A stretch of 64,000 bases of DNA from Salipiger marinus (GCF_900100085.1 NZ_FNEJ01000014.1:1-64000); one strand, 5' to 3'. Shown: positions 17,835 to 28,922, counted from the first letter of the stretch. The notes: generated by a model from the sequence alone, not told the origin. Program-made: numbers and translations.

Positions 17835-19205
17835 ATGCGGCGGGCTGTTCTCGCGGCGCTTGTGGGGCTGATGCTGGCCACGGGCGGGGGCGCGCAGGAG
17901 CGCGCGCTGTCGCCCGGGCAGCTGCGCGCCGAAGCCGCCCTCGCGCTGCAGCTGGGCCGTCCGCAGGTCGCGCTGAGCTATGCGCAGGCGCTGGTGGCGC
18001 GGGACGGGGAAGATTTTGACGCGCAGCTGCTGCGCGCCCGGTCGGCCCGCGATCTGAGCGTATTTGACGAGGCCCGCGCCGGGGCCGCCGCCGCGCGCAG
18101 GCTGGCCGAAGGCGACGAACAGCGCTTTGCCGCAGCACTGGTCAGCGCGCAGGTGGCCGCCTCGCAGGGGCATCACATGATCGGGCAGCTGCGGCTGCGG
18201 CAGGCGATCGAGGCGGCGCCAAGCCCGGCGCTGCGCAAGGTGGCGGAGCGCGATTTCTACTATGTGCGCGCCCGCAACCCGTGGGGGGTGAACCTGAGCT
18301 TCTCGGTCGCCCCAGTGTCGAACATCAACAACGGCTCCAAGAAGACCACAGGCACCTATGAGCTGCCATTCTTCGGCGTGGTCGAGGCCGAGCTTCAGGG
18401 CAGCGCCGTCGCCCTGTCGGGAACCGAGGTCAAGGGCGGCCTGAACCTGCGCTACCGTCTGAAAGAGACGGACATGCGCCACCAGACCGATCTGCTGCTG
18501 ACCCTGTCGCAGGCGGATTACACCCTGTCCGAAGACGCCAAGGACAAGGCGCCGGGGGCGGAAGGGTCGGATTTCGCCTTTGGCCTTGCCCAGCTGGGGC
18601 TGGCGCATCGCGGCCTCTCCGGCGCGCCGCAGCGGCCCTATCAGGTGATGCTTGCGGCGGGGCGCACTTGGTATGGCGGCGATCCCTATACCAGCTATGT
18701 CGACGGCACCGCCGTGCAGGGCTTTGCGCTGGGGCAGGGGCGCATGGTGCAGCTGAGCGCGGGGCTGCGCCAGCAGGAGGCCGAAAGCACGGCCACCGCC
18801 GATGCCACAAGCTGGCGGGCGGGTGCGGGCTGGCGGCAGACGCTGGGGGCGGGGCATGACCTGACGCTGGATCTGACGCGGCTTGCCAGCCAGTCCGATG
18901 CCGCCTCGCTCGATTATGCCGGGTGGAGCGCTGCGGCCGGGCTGCGTCTTGCCGAGCCGGTGCTGGGGCTTGGCATCGAGTTTGGCCTGACCGCCGGGCG
19001 CAAGGATTTTTCCAGCGGGCCGGTGGCGGGGGAGCAGCGCACCGATCACAGCTTTGGTGCCGAGATCACCGCCGAGATCCGGCAGCTTGATTATTACGGC
19101 TTCCTGCCCACGGTCACGGTCAGCGGCCAGCGGGTGGAATCCGATTTTGGCCAGTATGATGCCGATGAACTGGGGCTGCGGCTGGGGCTGCGGTCGGCCT
19201 TCTGA
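17835..19205 (+). CDS. Slam-type surface lipoprotein assembly modifier
   Basis: The 456-residue protein has a signal peptide (LAALVGLMLATGGGAQE), then a TPR-like alpha-helical domain (about residues 28-145: LRAEAALALQLGRPQVALSY and similar). A C-terminal outer-membrane barrel starts at NPWGVNLSFSVAPVSNINNG, the DUF560 signature, and ends in aromatic Phe (GLRLGLRSAF), as outer-membrane barrels do. Slam proteins move lipoproteins from the inner leaflet of the outer membrane to the cell surface. The GTG at 17832 is possible, but the ATG at 17835 is better spaced from GAGG. It is co-transcribed with its likely substrate. Confidence 0.85.
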   Translation: MRRAVLAALVGLMLATGGGAQERALSPGQLRAEAALALQLGRPQVALSYAQALVARDGEDFDAQLLRARSARDLSVFDEARAGAAAARRLAEGDEQRFAAALVSAQVAASQGHHMIGQLRLRQAIEAAPSPALRKVAERDFYYVRARNPWGVNLSFSVAPVSNINNGSKKTTGTYELPFFGVVEAELQGSAVALSGTEVKGGLNLRYRLKETDMRHQTDLLLTLSQADYTLSEDAKDKAPGAEGSDFAFGLAQLGLAHRGLSGAPQRPYQVMLAAGRTWYGGDPYTSYVDGTAVQGFALGQGRMVQLSAGLRQQEAESTATADATSWRAGAGWRQTLGAGHDLTLDLTRLASQSDAASLDYAGWSAAAGLRLAEPVLGLGIEFGLTAGRKDFSSGPVAGEQRTDHSFGAEITAEIRQLDYYGFLPTVTVSGQRVESDFGQYDADELGLRLGLRSAF

Positions 19206-19271
19206 CGCTTGGGTCTCGACAAGCGCGCGACGCTGCCTAGGTTGGGCACGGGAAGCACAAGGAGACCCGCA

Positions 19272-19706
19272 ATGCCGATCCGCTATCTTCATACCATGGT
19301 CCGCGTGAAGGATCTGGACGCCTCCATGGCGTTTTACAAGCTTCTGGGCCTCAAGGAGCGTCGCCGGATCGAAAACGACAAGGGCCGGTTCACGCTGGTC
19401 TTTCTCTGCCCGCCGGAACAGGATGACGGCACCGCAGATGTGGAACTGACCTATAACTGGGACGGGGACGAGGGCCTGCCTTCGGACGGGCGGCATTTTG
19501 GCCATCTGGCCTATACCGTGCCGGACATCTACGAGATGTGCCAGACGCTGATGGATGCGGGCGTGACCATCAACCGCCCGCCGCGCGACGGACACATGGC
19601 CTTTGTCCGGTCGCCCGACAACGTCTCCATCGAACTGCTGCAGCAGGGCGACGCGAAAGAGCCCGCCGAACCTTGGGCGAGCATGCCCAATACCGGCCAC
19701 TGGTAA
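19272..19706 (+). CDS. gloA: Lactoylglutathione lyase (glyoxalase I)
   Basis: The 144-residue protein isomerises the hemithioacetal of methylglyoxal and glutathione to S-lactoylglutathione. The opening (IRYLHTMVRVKDLDASMAFY) carries the first metal-binding His, HFGHLAYTVPDIYEMC the second site, and VRSPDNVSIELLQ the Glu ligand, as in nickel/zinc glyoxalase I. AAGGAG seven bases upstream fixes the ATG at 19272. A methylglyoxal-synthase domain is encoded elsewhere in the window (53317-54399). Confidence 0.95.
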   Translation: MPIRYLHTMVRVKDLDASMAFYKLLGLKERRRIENDKGRFTLVFLCPPEQDDGTADVELTYNWDGDEGLPSDGRHFGHLAYTVPDIYEMCQTLMDAGVTINRPPRDGHMAFVRSPDNVSIELLQQGDAKEPAEPWASMPNTGHW

Positions 19707-19763
19707 GACATCCGCCAAGATTACGGCGCCGGGCCTTCGGGTCCGGTTCCCGCGCCGGTGGGG

Positions 19764-20261
19764 TCAGTAGATGTAGCGGATCTGGTCGGTCCAGAACCGT
19801 TCCAGCCGCCGCAGCGCGGTGTTGATATCCTCGATGCCTTCCAGATCGATGACCTTGCGCGCCTCCAGCCCTTCGGCGTGGCGTTCGAACAGCGTATCGA
19901 CCAGCGCGCGGATGTCGCGCCCGCGCTGGGTCAGCTTCACGCGCACCGACCGCCGGTCGATCTCGCAGCGCTGGTGATGCATGTAGCCCATGTCCACCAG
20001 TTTCTTGAGGTTGTAGCTGACATTCGAGCCCTGATAGTAGCCGCGCGATTTCAGCTCGCCCGCCGTGACCTCGTTGTCGCCGATGTTGAACAGCAGCAGT
20101 GCCTGCACCGCGTTGATGTCGAGGATCCCGACCCGTTCGAATTCGTCCTTGATGACATCGAGCAGGAGCCGATGCAGCCGTTCCACAAGGGCGAGGGTTT
20201 CCAGATACCCCGTCAGAAACCCCTGCGCCGGCTTTTTCCCCAAGGAGGCATGAATGCTCAT
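19764..20261 (-). CDS. MarR-family regulator (LdtR-like winged helix)
   Basis: The 165-residue protein contains the winged-helix core: VQALLLFNIGDNEVTAGELK, then GYYQGSNVSYNLKKLVDMGY for the recognition helix, and HHQRCEIDRRSVRVKLTQRG for the wing. This form of MarR protein (GYYQGSNVSYNLKKL) is conserved in alphaproteobacteria and includes LdtR of Liberibacter; the target genes here are unknown. GGAGACGGAA precedes the ATG at 20261, which I choose over an in-frame TTG fifteen bases upstream. Confidence 0.88.
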   Translation of the reverse strand: MSIHASLGKKPAQGFLTGYLETLALVERLHRLLLDVIKDEFERVGILDINAVQALLLFNIGDNEVTAGELKSRGYYQGSNVSYNLKKLVDMGYMHHQRCEIDRRSVRVKLTQRGRDIRALVDTLFERHAEGLEARKVIDLEGIEDINTALRRLERFWTDQIRYIY

Positions 20262-20341
20262 TTCCGTCTCCGCCAAATCCGTGTCAGGCGGTAGTTCTGG
20301 GGCAAAAACGCCAAGATTGGGTTAAGCTGCGCGGGACAGCC

Positions 20342-22284
<1,943 letters not shown>

Positions 22285-22301
22285 CGACAGGGGGCGGCCC
22301 G

Positions 22302-22706
22302 GTGAGCGATCTGCCCGACTATCATTTCCGCATCCGCGAGAATGGCGCGGCGGTGTTCCGCATCGACACCGCCAACCGCCAGCGCCGCATCGAAATGGAG
22401 CAGATCGCCACGGTCCATCTGGGCAAGGGCGAGATCAGGCCGCAGGGCGCGCGGGCGCTGACGGAGGAGGATCTGGCCGAGATCACCCGCTGGATCGAGG
22501 CGCGGCGCGCGCTGCTGGCCCGGCGCGAGATGGACGAGATGCACCGCACGGTCGAACAGCTGAACCTGACGGCGCATTGGGCGCAGACCCGCGCCACGCC
22601 CGAGCAGCTGGACGAGGTGACCGACGCGCTGCTGCTGGCCATGCATGACCTGCGCAGCGTGCTGGTGCGCAAGAAGGCCGACCGGACCGGGCCGCCAGAG
22701 ACCTGA
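22302..22706 (+). CDS. Conserved hypothetical protein, 134 aa
   Basis: The protein starts at a GTG at 22302 with a G-rich sequence (ACAGGGGGCGG) about nine bases before it, 17 bases after the aminotransferase stop. It probably shares that transcript. The N-terminus is compact and beta-rich (DYHFRIRENGAAVFRIDTAN); from residue 50 it is strongly helical and charged (LTEEDLAEITRWIEARRALL, MDEMHRTVEQLNLTAHWAQ). There are no membrane spans, Cys pairs or catalytic motifs. I do not recognise a named family. Confidence 0.7.
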   Translation: MSDLPDYHFRIRENGAAVFRIDTANRQRRIEMEQIATVHLGKGEIRPQGARALTEEDLAEITRWIEARRALLARREMDEMHRTVEQLNLTAHWAQTRATPEQLDEVTDALLLAMHDLRSVLVRKKADRTGPPET

Positions 22707-22728
22707 CGCGGCGCGGGCGGCGGGGCTG

Positions 22729-22790
22729 CCGGGGGCTCTGCCCCCGTCGCGCAGGCGCGACTCCCCCGGGATATTTGGGGCCGCTGGAAG
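22729..22790. repeat. Structured intergenic repeat of Rhodobacterales type
   Basis: Two adjacent hairpins, GGGGGCTCTGCCCCC (22731-22745) and GTCGCGCAGGCGCGAC (22746-22761), are enclosed by a possible outer stem CCGGGGG/CCCCCGG, followed by GATATTTGGGGCC. I recall near-identical sequences after many genes in Rhodobacter and Paracoccus genomes, where they probably act in transcript ends. The alternative stems share the first G-run. Confidence 0.7.
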
Positions 22791-22948
22791 GGCTGACTGT
22801 TTCCGCCTGGGTCGGGTTTTTCAGTCATCTGCGGGGACTGTTTCCGCATCCTGCGGCGCGCGCGCGAAATGGGACAAAAGTTTGACTTGGTGCCGGGGGC
22901 TGCTAGGCTCCGGATCAGTTCTTTCATTCCGGGTGCTGAGGGATTTCC

Positions 22949-23278
22949 ATGCGTGTTTTGACCTTTATTGCCGCAGTGGCGGCGCTGAGCCTTGCCGGGT
23001 CCATTGCCGCCCGCGCCGAGGTGGTGAATGACATCTGGGTCGGGCCGTCGCCCGATCCGACCCAGCCGCCGCTGATCCAGTCTTATCCGATTTCCAACCT
23101 GTGCCCGGCGCCGCGCCAGCCGGTCATTCTGGGCGGGGTGATCTGGTGCGACATTCCCACGGCGGGCGCCTATTACGATCCGCAGGCCCACAGCCCGCGC
23201 AAGGCGCGCCTGCATCGTGCCGCGCCGCTGCCGCGCCCGTGGACGCCCGAAGGCGAAAAGGGCGTGATCTGGCGCTGA
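22949..23278 (+). CDS. Small secreted protein, unknown function
   Basis: The protein has 109 residues with a classical signal peptide (MRVLTFIAAVAALSLAGSIA...ARAE). The mature part is short and proline-rich, with two cysteines that could form one disulphide (NLCPAPRQPVILGGVIWCDI) and a basic patch (SPRKARLHRAAP). No domain is recognised. It stands between the structured repeat and suhB. Confidence 0.7.
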   Translation: MRVLTFIAAVAALSLAGSIAARAEVVNDIWVGPSPDPTQPPLIQSYPISNLCPAPRQPVILGGVIWCDIPTAGAYYDPQAHSPRKARLHRAAPLPRPWTPEGEKGVIWR

Positions 23279-23351
23279 GCGCCTTACGGCCTTGGCATTT
23301 GGTGACGGGCCGCGTATACGCGCGGCCTGAACCATTTCGGGGATCTTCCGC

Positions 23352-24143
23352 ATGCAGGGCAGTGCCAACCTCAACATCATGATCAAGGCCGCGCGCAAGG
23401 CGGGCCGGTCGCTGGTCAAGGATTTCCGCGAGGTCGAGAACCTGCAGGTCTCGATGAAGGGGGCGGGTGACTTTGTCAGCCGCGCCGACATCGCGGCGGA
23501 AAAAATCCTCAAGGACGAACTTCTGGGCGCGCGGCCGACCTATGGCTGGCTTGGCGAAGAGGGCGGCGGGCAGGCGGGCGAGGATCCGACCCGGCGCTGG
23601 ATCGTCGATCCGCTGGACGGCACCACCAATTTCCTGCACGGCCTGCCGCATTGGGCGATTTCCGTGGCGCTGGAGCACAAGGGCAAGATCGTCGCGGGCG
23701 TGGTGTTCGACCCCGCCAAGGACGAGATGTTCTATGCCGAAAAGGGCTCTGGCGCGTGGCTGAACGACAGCCGCCGTCTGCGGGTGTCGGGGCGGTCGCG
23801 GATGATCGAGGCGATCTTTGCCACCGGCGTGCCCTTTGCCGCCAAGCGCACCCTGCCTGCCACGCTGAAGGATCTGGCGCGGCTGATGCCGGAATGCGCA
23901 GGCGTGCGGCGCTGGGGCGCGGCCTCGCTGGATCTCGCCTATGTGGCGGCGGGCCGCTATGACGGCTATTGGGAGCGCGAGCTGCAGATCTGGGATCTGG
24001 CGGCGGGGGCGCTGATCGCCTCGGAAGCCGGGGCGCTGGTCGAAGGCGTGCGCGACGATCAGGATCCCTATGAGACGGGCGCGATCCTCTGCGCCAATGG
24101 CCATCTGTTCGACCATTTCGCCAAGGTGATCCGCGAGGCCTGA
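23352..24143 (+). CDS. suhB: Inositol monophosphatase family protein (SuhB)
   Basis: The 263-residue Mg-dependent phosphatase has the motifs WLGEEGGG (metal-binding Glu), WIVDPLDGTTNFLHGLPHWA (metal-binding DPLDGT) and YWERELQIWDLAAGALIASE with the third metal Asp. In bacteria this protein dephosphorylates inositol-1-phosphate and related sugars, and SuhB also joins ribosomal antitermination complexes in E. coli. A strong hairpin terminator follows. Confidence 0.93.
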   Translation: MQGSANLNIMIKAARKAGRSLVKDFREVENLQVSMKGAGDFVSRADIAAEKILKDELLGARPTYGWLGEEGGGQAGEDPTRRWIVDPLDGTTNFLHGLPHWAISVALEHKGKIVAGVVFDPAKDEMFYAEKGSGAWLNDSRRLRVSGRSRMIEAIFATGVPFAAKRTLPATLKDLARLMPECAGVRRWGAASLDLAYVAAGRYDGYWERELQIWDLAAGALIASEAGALVEGVRDDQDPYETGAILCANGHLFDHFAKVIREA

Positions 24144-24165
24144 TCCGGCCCTGCGACCGCTATGG

Positions 24166-24189
24166 GGGGCGCCTTCGGGCGCCCTTTGT
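24166..24189. terminator. Terminator after suhB (convergent with GFA gene)
   Basis: GGGCGCC and GGCGCCC pair around a TTCG tetraloop, followed by TTTGTC on the plus strand. The stop codon of the convergent GFA-family gene lies at its edge, so it may serve both directions. Confidence 0.75.
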
Positions 24190-24572
24190 CATGTCTGGCG
24201 GCCGGGAGCGTCGGAGGGGTGGTTGACGCCGTCCGACCACGGGATCGGTTCGTGTTCGGCGGGGTTCACGCCCGCCAGCGTGCCCATGTTCACCCCGTAT
24301 TCATTGGGGTTGGAGCGGCGGCGGTGGAACATGTAGATGCCGCAGACCGCGCAGAAATGATGCTGCGCCGTCATCGTGCCGAACTGGTAGAGCGTCAGCT
24401 GCTCGGCGCCGCGCAGCACCTCCACCCCGCCCATGGGGGCGGTGACGGCGGGGGCGCCGCGGCGGCGGCAGAAGGAACAGTCGCAGCGCCGCGCCGTGGC
24501 AAGCCCGTCGGTCAGGGTGACGCGCAGTTCAACGGCGCCGCAATGGCAGGTGGCGGTCAGCGGATCGGTCAT
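24189..24572 (-). CDS. GFA-family (glutathione-dependent formaldehyde-activating) protein
   Basis: The 127-residue protein has the Cys pattern of the GFA/Mss4-like zinc fold: TCHCGAVEL, RRCDCSFCRRRG and CAVCGIYMFHRRR. The fold is shared by proteins that bind glutathione adducts, but most paralogues have no proven activity. Its start overlaps the stop of the rhomboid gene by four bases, so the two form a coupled pair. Confidence 0.88.
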   Translation of the reverse strand: MTDPLTATCHCGAVELRVTLTDGLATARRCDCSFCRRRGAPAVTAPMGGVEVLRGAEQLTLYQFGTMTAQHHFCAVCGIYMFHRRRSNPNEYGVNMGTLAGVNPAEHEPIPWSDGVNHPSDAPGRQT

Positions 24573-25315
24573 CGGCGGTGTCCTGTGCGGGGAATGCGGG
24601 TGCGGGCGGGGATATAGCGTGCCTCGGGGTGGGGCGGGGTGCCATGGGTGCGGCGCCAGAAGGCCGGGCCGCCGCGCGCCAGCCAGACCGGGGCGATCAG
24701 CGCCAGCCCCGCGACGAAGCCGCCCGCATGCGCCCAGTAGGCCACGCCGCCTTCGGCAGCGCTGGTGCCAAGCCCGCCAAAAAGCTGCAGCGCGAACCAT
24801 GCGGCCAGCAGCAGCCATGCCGGGATCGGCAGGATCTTGAAGATGATGACAAGGATGATGAGAATGTCGATCCGGGCGCGCGGAAACATCAGCAGATAGG
24901 CCCCCATCACCCCGGCGATGGCGCCCGAGGCGCCGACCATGGGGATGGGCGATCCCGGCTCCATCAGATATTGCGCCAGGGCTGCGGCAAGCCCGGTGGC
25001 AAGGTAGAAGCCCAGGAAGCGCAGATGGCCGAGCGCATCTTCGATATTGTCGCCGAAGATGAACAGGAACAGCATGTTGCCGCCCAGATGCATGAGCCCG
25101 CCATGCAGGAACATCGAGGTGACGAGCCCGGCAAACCCCATGCCGTCGGAAATCTTGGCGGGGATCATCGCCCAGTCCCAGAAAAACGCGTCCAGCGCGC
25201 GCGGGCTGTCGAACAGCGACCAATAGCTGAAGAAAATCCCCGCATTGGCGAGGATCAGCGCGTAGGTCACAAAGGGCGTGCGCCCCGAGGGGTTGTGGTC
25301 GCGGATCGGAAACAT
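24569..25315 (-). CDS. Rhomboid-family intramembrane serine protease
   Basis: The 248-residue membrane protein has six predicted spans. It has the rhomboid active site: GASGAIAGVMGAYLL with nucleophile Ser130, and AHAGGFVAG with catalytic His196. HGGLMHLGGNMLFLFIFGDN (71-90) is the conserved oxyanion-hole/second-helix motif. It would cleave membrane proteins within the bilayer; substrates are unknown. Coupled to the downstream GFA gene. Confidence 0.94.
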   Translation of the reverse strand: MFPIRDHNPSGRTPFVTYALILANAGIFFSYWSLFDSPRALDAFFWDWAMIPAKISDGMGFAGLVTSMFLHGGLMHLGGNMLFLFIFGDNIEDALGHLRFLGFYLATGLAAALAQYLMEPGSPIPMVGASGAIAGVMGAYLLMFPRARIDILIILVIIFKILPIPAWLLLAAWFALQLFGGLGTSAAEGGVAYWAHAGGFVAGLALIAPVWLARGGPAFWRRTHGTPPHPEARYIPARTRIPRTGHRR

Positions 25316-25388
25316 GCCCGGAGTGTGGTCTTTCCCGCGCGCCCGTCAAGCGGATCCGGCGCGGCGGAGGGCCGCGCCGGAAAAGCCG

Positions 25389-28300
25389 TCACATGTTGCC
25401 GCTGAGCAGCGCGGCATTGCCGCCCGAGGCGGTGGTGTCGATGCAGACATGGCGTTCGGCGCGGGCATGGCCCGCATCAGGGGCGCCGGTGACAAGGCTC
25501 AGGATCGGGCCGGGGCGGTGGGCCAGCGCCTGCCGCAGCCTGCGGGCCGTGGCTTCGTCCCCCCACCAGAGCGCGGCGGAAAAGCCGTCAAGCGTGGTCA
25601 GCGTGTCGGGCTCGACATGGCCTTGGGCGGTTACGGCCACCCCGCCAAGCGCGCGGATCGCCTGCGCCTGCGCCTCTGCCGTCTCCGGACCGGGGCCAAG
25701 GCACAGCACCGGGTCACGCGGATGGGTGACATACTGGTTGGCCTCGCCGGTGGGGCCGGGCAGGTCGGTGCGCAGCGGCGTGGGGGCGGTGCCCCGGTCG
25801 CCAAGCGCATGTTGCAGCCGGTCGGCAGGATCGCTGCTGTCCCATGCGCCGGGTGCCACGGGGGCGGGGCTGGCGCGGAAGCGGTCGACGTAAAGCGGAC
25901 CGCCCGCCTTTGGCCCGGTGCCCGACAGGCCCTCGCCGCCAAAGGGCTGGCTGCCGACAATGGCGCCGATCTGGTTGCGGTTGACATAGATGTTGCCCGC
26001 ATGGACCCGCTCGGTCACATGCTGCACGCGGTCGTCGATGCGGGTCTGCAGCCCGAAGGTCAGCCCGTAGCCGCGCGCGTTGATGGCGTCGATCACCGCA
26101 TCCAGATCGCGGGCAGGGAAGGTGCACAGATGCAGCACGGGGCCGAAGATCTCGCGCTCCAGCGCCGCGATGCCGGGCAGGCGGATCAGGGTCGGGGCGA
26201 CAAAATGGCCTTCGTCCGGCAGGTCGAGCGTTTTCAGCAGCCGTCCCTCGGACCGGGCTTGGGCGATATGGTCCAGAATGCCCGTGCGGGCCTCGGCGTC
26301 GATCACCGGGCCCAGATCGCTGGGCAGGTGCCACGGATCGGCGGGGCGCAGGGCCGCCATGGCGCCCATCAGCATTTCGGTGAAATGTGGCGCGATGTCC
26401 TCCTGCACATAAAGACAGCGCAGGGCCGAACAGCGCTGGCCCGCGGACTGGAAGGCGGATTCGAGGATGGCCTTGACCGCCTGTTCGGGCAGGGCGGTGC
26501 TGTCGACGATCATGGCATTCAGCCCGCCGGTTTCCGCGATCAGCGGCGTTCCGGGCGCCAGATGATCGGCCATGGTGCGGTGGATGATCTGCGCCGTCTC
26601 GGTCGAGCCGGTGAAGGCTACGCCCGCCACATCTGGCTGCGCGCAAAGCGCAGCCCCCACCTCGCCCGCGCCGGGCAGAAGCTGCAGCGCGCTGCGGGGC
26701 ACGCCCGCTTGGTGCAGCAGCGTCACCGCCAGATGCGCGATCAGCGGCGTCTGTTCAGCGGGTTTGGCCAGCACGGCATTGCCCGCAGCCAGCGCCGCCG
26801 CGATCTGCCCGGTAAAGATCGCCAGCGGGAAATTCCACGGGCTGATGCAGGTGAAGATGCCGCGCGGCGGCGCGCCCTCGGCGCGGGCGGCATAGTAGCG
26901 CAGGAAATCCACCGCCTCGCGCAGTTCGGCCACGGCATCGGCCTGCGTCTTGCCCGCCTCGCGCGCCAGCAGGGCGAAGATCTGCCCGAACTCCGCCTCG
27001 TAAAGGTCAGCGGCCCGGTTCAGCGCGGCACTGCGGTCGGCGGCGGGGGCCTCCCAGACCCGCGCAGCCCCCGCTGCCGCCTGCACGGTCTCGGCGCTGG
27101 CCCATGTGACATGGCCCACGATGTCCGAAGGGCGGGCGGGGTTGCGGGTCTCTTCGCTCTCTCCCGCCGGGGCCGCCACGGCCAGAACCGGGCCTGCCTG
27201 CCAGACATGGGCGCGGAACGGCGCGCGCGCCGCGTCGATCCGGGCCAGCGTGGGACGGTCGGTCAGGTCGAAGCCTTCGGAATTGGGCCGTTCGGGCTGG
27301 AACAGTTCGGTGCCGCGCGCCAGCGGGCGGGGGGCGCCAGCGGTGAAGGGATCGGCGGCCACCACCTCGGCAGGCACCGACTCGTCCACGATCTGGTTCA
27401 CGAAGGAGGAATTGGCGCCGTTTTCCAGCAGGCGCCGCACCAGATAGGCCAGCAGATCGCGATGCGCGCCCACCGGGGCATAGATGCGGCAGCGCGTCGC
27501 TTCGCGCTCATGCACGATCTCGTGCAGCCGTTCGCCCATGCCATGCAGGCGCTGGAATTCGAACGCGGACCTGTCCTCTGCCATGTGCAGCACGGCGGCA
27601 ACGGTATGGGCGTTGTGGGTGGCAAACTGCGGATAGATGCGGTTGGTCATGCCCAGAAGTTTGCGGGCATTGGCGATGTAGCTGACATCGGTGGCGGGCT
27701 TGCCGGTGAAGACCGGGAAATCGGCCAGCCCCAGCACCTGCGCCCGCTTCACCTCGGTATCCCAGTAGGCGCCCTTGACCAGCCGCACCATGAGGCGCCG
27801 GTCCAGCCGTTCCGCCGTCTGGTAGAGCCAGTCGATGACATGGCCCGCGCGCTTGCCATAGGCCTGCACCACCACGCCGAACCCCTGCCAGCCCGACAGC
27901 TGCGGCGCGGCCAGCGCGGCCTCGATCACGTCCAGCGACAGCGCCAGCCGGTCGGCCTCCTCGGCGTCGATGTTCAGCCCGATGCGGGCCCGCGCCGCCG
28001 CCTCACAGAGCGTGACCAGACGCGGCACCAGCACGCACAGCACGTCGTCTTTCTGCGCCTCCTCATAGCGCGGATGCAGCGCCGACAGCTTGACCGAAAT
28101 GCCGGGATTGTCGCGGATGTCCTGCGACCGCGCGGCCCGGGCGATGGCCGCGATGGCCTCCTCATAGGCGCGGTGATAGCGCAGGGCATCCGCCTCGGTG
28201 CGCGCGGCCTCGCCCAGCATGTCATAGCTGTAGGTATAGCCCTGCGCCTCGCGCTGGGCGCCGCGCGTCATCGCGGCCTCGATGGTCTCGCCCAGCACGA

Positions 28301-28817
28301 ACTGCGCGCCCATCTCTTTCATCGCGCGGCTGACGGCGCTGCGGATCACCGGTTCGCCCAGCCGTTTCACCGCGTTGCGCAGATGGCCGGCGGGGCCGGG
28401 GCGGCGCGCCGGATCCAGCACCTTGCCGGTCAGCATCAGCGCCCATGTGGAGGCATTGACCAGCGGCGAGGAGGAGCGGCCCATATGCCGCCCCCAGTCG
28501 GAGGGCGCGATCTTGTCCTCGATCAGCGCGTCGATGGTGTCGGCATCGGGCACGCGCAGCAGCGCCTCGGCCAGACACATCAGCGCCACGCCCTCATCGG
28601 TGGACAGGCCGTATTCGGCCAGAAACACTTCCATCAGCCCGGGCTTGGCGCTGGTGCGGATGGCGCGCACCAGATCGGCACCGCGCGCGGTGATGGCGGC
28701 GCGGTCCGCAGGGCTCAGCGCCGCCTCCTGCGACAGCCGCGCCACAAGCGGCGCCTCGGGCGCATAGGTGGCGGCATCCATCGCGGCGCGCAGATCGGGC
28801 AGGGTGTCGTGAGGCAT
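25389..28817 (-). CDS. putA: Bifunctional proline dehydrogenase / glutamate-semialdehyde dehydrogenase PutA
   Basis: The 1142-residue enzyme oxidises proline to glutamate. The N-terminal half is the FAD-dependent proline dehydrogenase barrel (SYDMLGEAARTEADALRYHR, SVKLSALHPRYE, VRLVKGAYWDTEVKRAQVLG). The C-terminal half is the NAD-dependent aldehyde dehydrogenase with FTGSTETAQIIHR, the Glu in ETGGLNAMIVDSTAL, and the catalytic Cys in FQSAGQRCSALRCLYV. There is no N-terminal ribbon-helix-helix DNA-binding domain, so it should not repress itself as E. coli PutA does. It is divergent from the Lrp-type gene, which is the likely activator. Confidence 0.96.
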   Translation of the reverse strand: MPHDTLPDLRAAMDAATYAPEAPLVARLSQEAALSPADRAAITARGADLVRAIRTSAKPGLMEVFLAEYGLSTDEGVALMCLAEALLRVPDADTIDALIEDKIAPSDWGRHMGRSSSPLVNASTWALMLTGKVLDPARRPGPAGHLRNAVKRLGEPVIRSAVSRAMKEMGAQFVLGETIEAAMTRGAQREAQGYTYSYDMLGEAARTEADALRYHRAYEEAIAAIARAARSQDIRDNPGISVKLSALHPRYEEAQKDDVLCVLVPRLVTLCEAAARARIGLNIDAEEADRLALSLDVIEAALAAPQLSGWQGFGVVVQAYGKRAGHVIDWLYQTAERLDRRLMVRLVKGAYWDTEVKRAQVLGLADFPVFTGKPATDVSYIANARKLLGMTNRIYPQFATHNAHTVAAVLHMAEDRSAFEFQRLHGMGERLHEIVHEREATRCRIYAPVGAHRDLLAYLVRRLLENGANSSFVNQIVDESVPAEVVAADPFTAGAPRPLARGTELFQPERPNSEGFDLTDRPTLARIDAARAPFRAHVWQAGPVLAVAAPAGESEETRNPARPSDIVGHVTWASAETVQAAAGAARVWEAPAADRSAALNRAADLYEAEFGQIFALLAREAGKTQADAVAELREAVDFLRYYAARAEGAPPRGIFTCISPWNFPLAIFTGQIAAALAAGNAVLAKPAEQTPLIAHLAVTLLHQAGVPRSALQLLPGAGEVGAALCAQPDVAGVAFTGSTETAQIIHRTMADHLAPGTPLIAETGGLNAMIVDSTALPEQAVKAILESAFQSAGQRCSALRCLYVQEDIAPHFTEMLMGAMAALRPADPWHLPSDLGPVIDAEARTGILDHIAQARSEGRLLKTLDLPDEGHFVAPTLIRLPGIAALEREIFGPVLHLCTFPARDLDAVIDAINARGYGLTFGLQTRIDDRVQHVTERVHAGNIYVNRNQIGAIVGSQPFGGEGLSGTGPKAGGPLYVDRFRASPAPVAPGAWDSSDPADRLQHALGDRGTAPTPLRTDLPGPTGEANQYVTHPRDPVLCLGPGPETAEAQAQAIRALGGVAVTAQGHVEPDTLTTLDGFSAALWWGDEATARRLRQALAHRPGPILSLVTGAPDAGHARAERHVCIDTTASGGNAALLSGNM

Positions 28818-28922
28818 GGCGAACTCCAGAGATTTGTGCCATTCTACCCGCGATGCGTCAGGCGGTTGGCCTGATTATGGCGCAGGATGCAGGCGCTTTC
28901 ACCAAATTGCGGGGTCCGGACG

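Noticed and set aside
16605-19718. 1037-codon minus-strand open frame opposite the Slam operon
   Set aside because: Antisense shadow of the lipoprotein, Slam and glyoxalase genes; no domain and abnormal composition.
25278-28874. 1198-codon plus-strand open frame opposite putA
   Set aside because: Shadow frame of a high-GC gene with repeated GQ/RH runs; no start signal and no family features.
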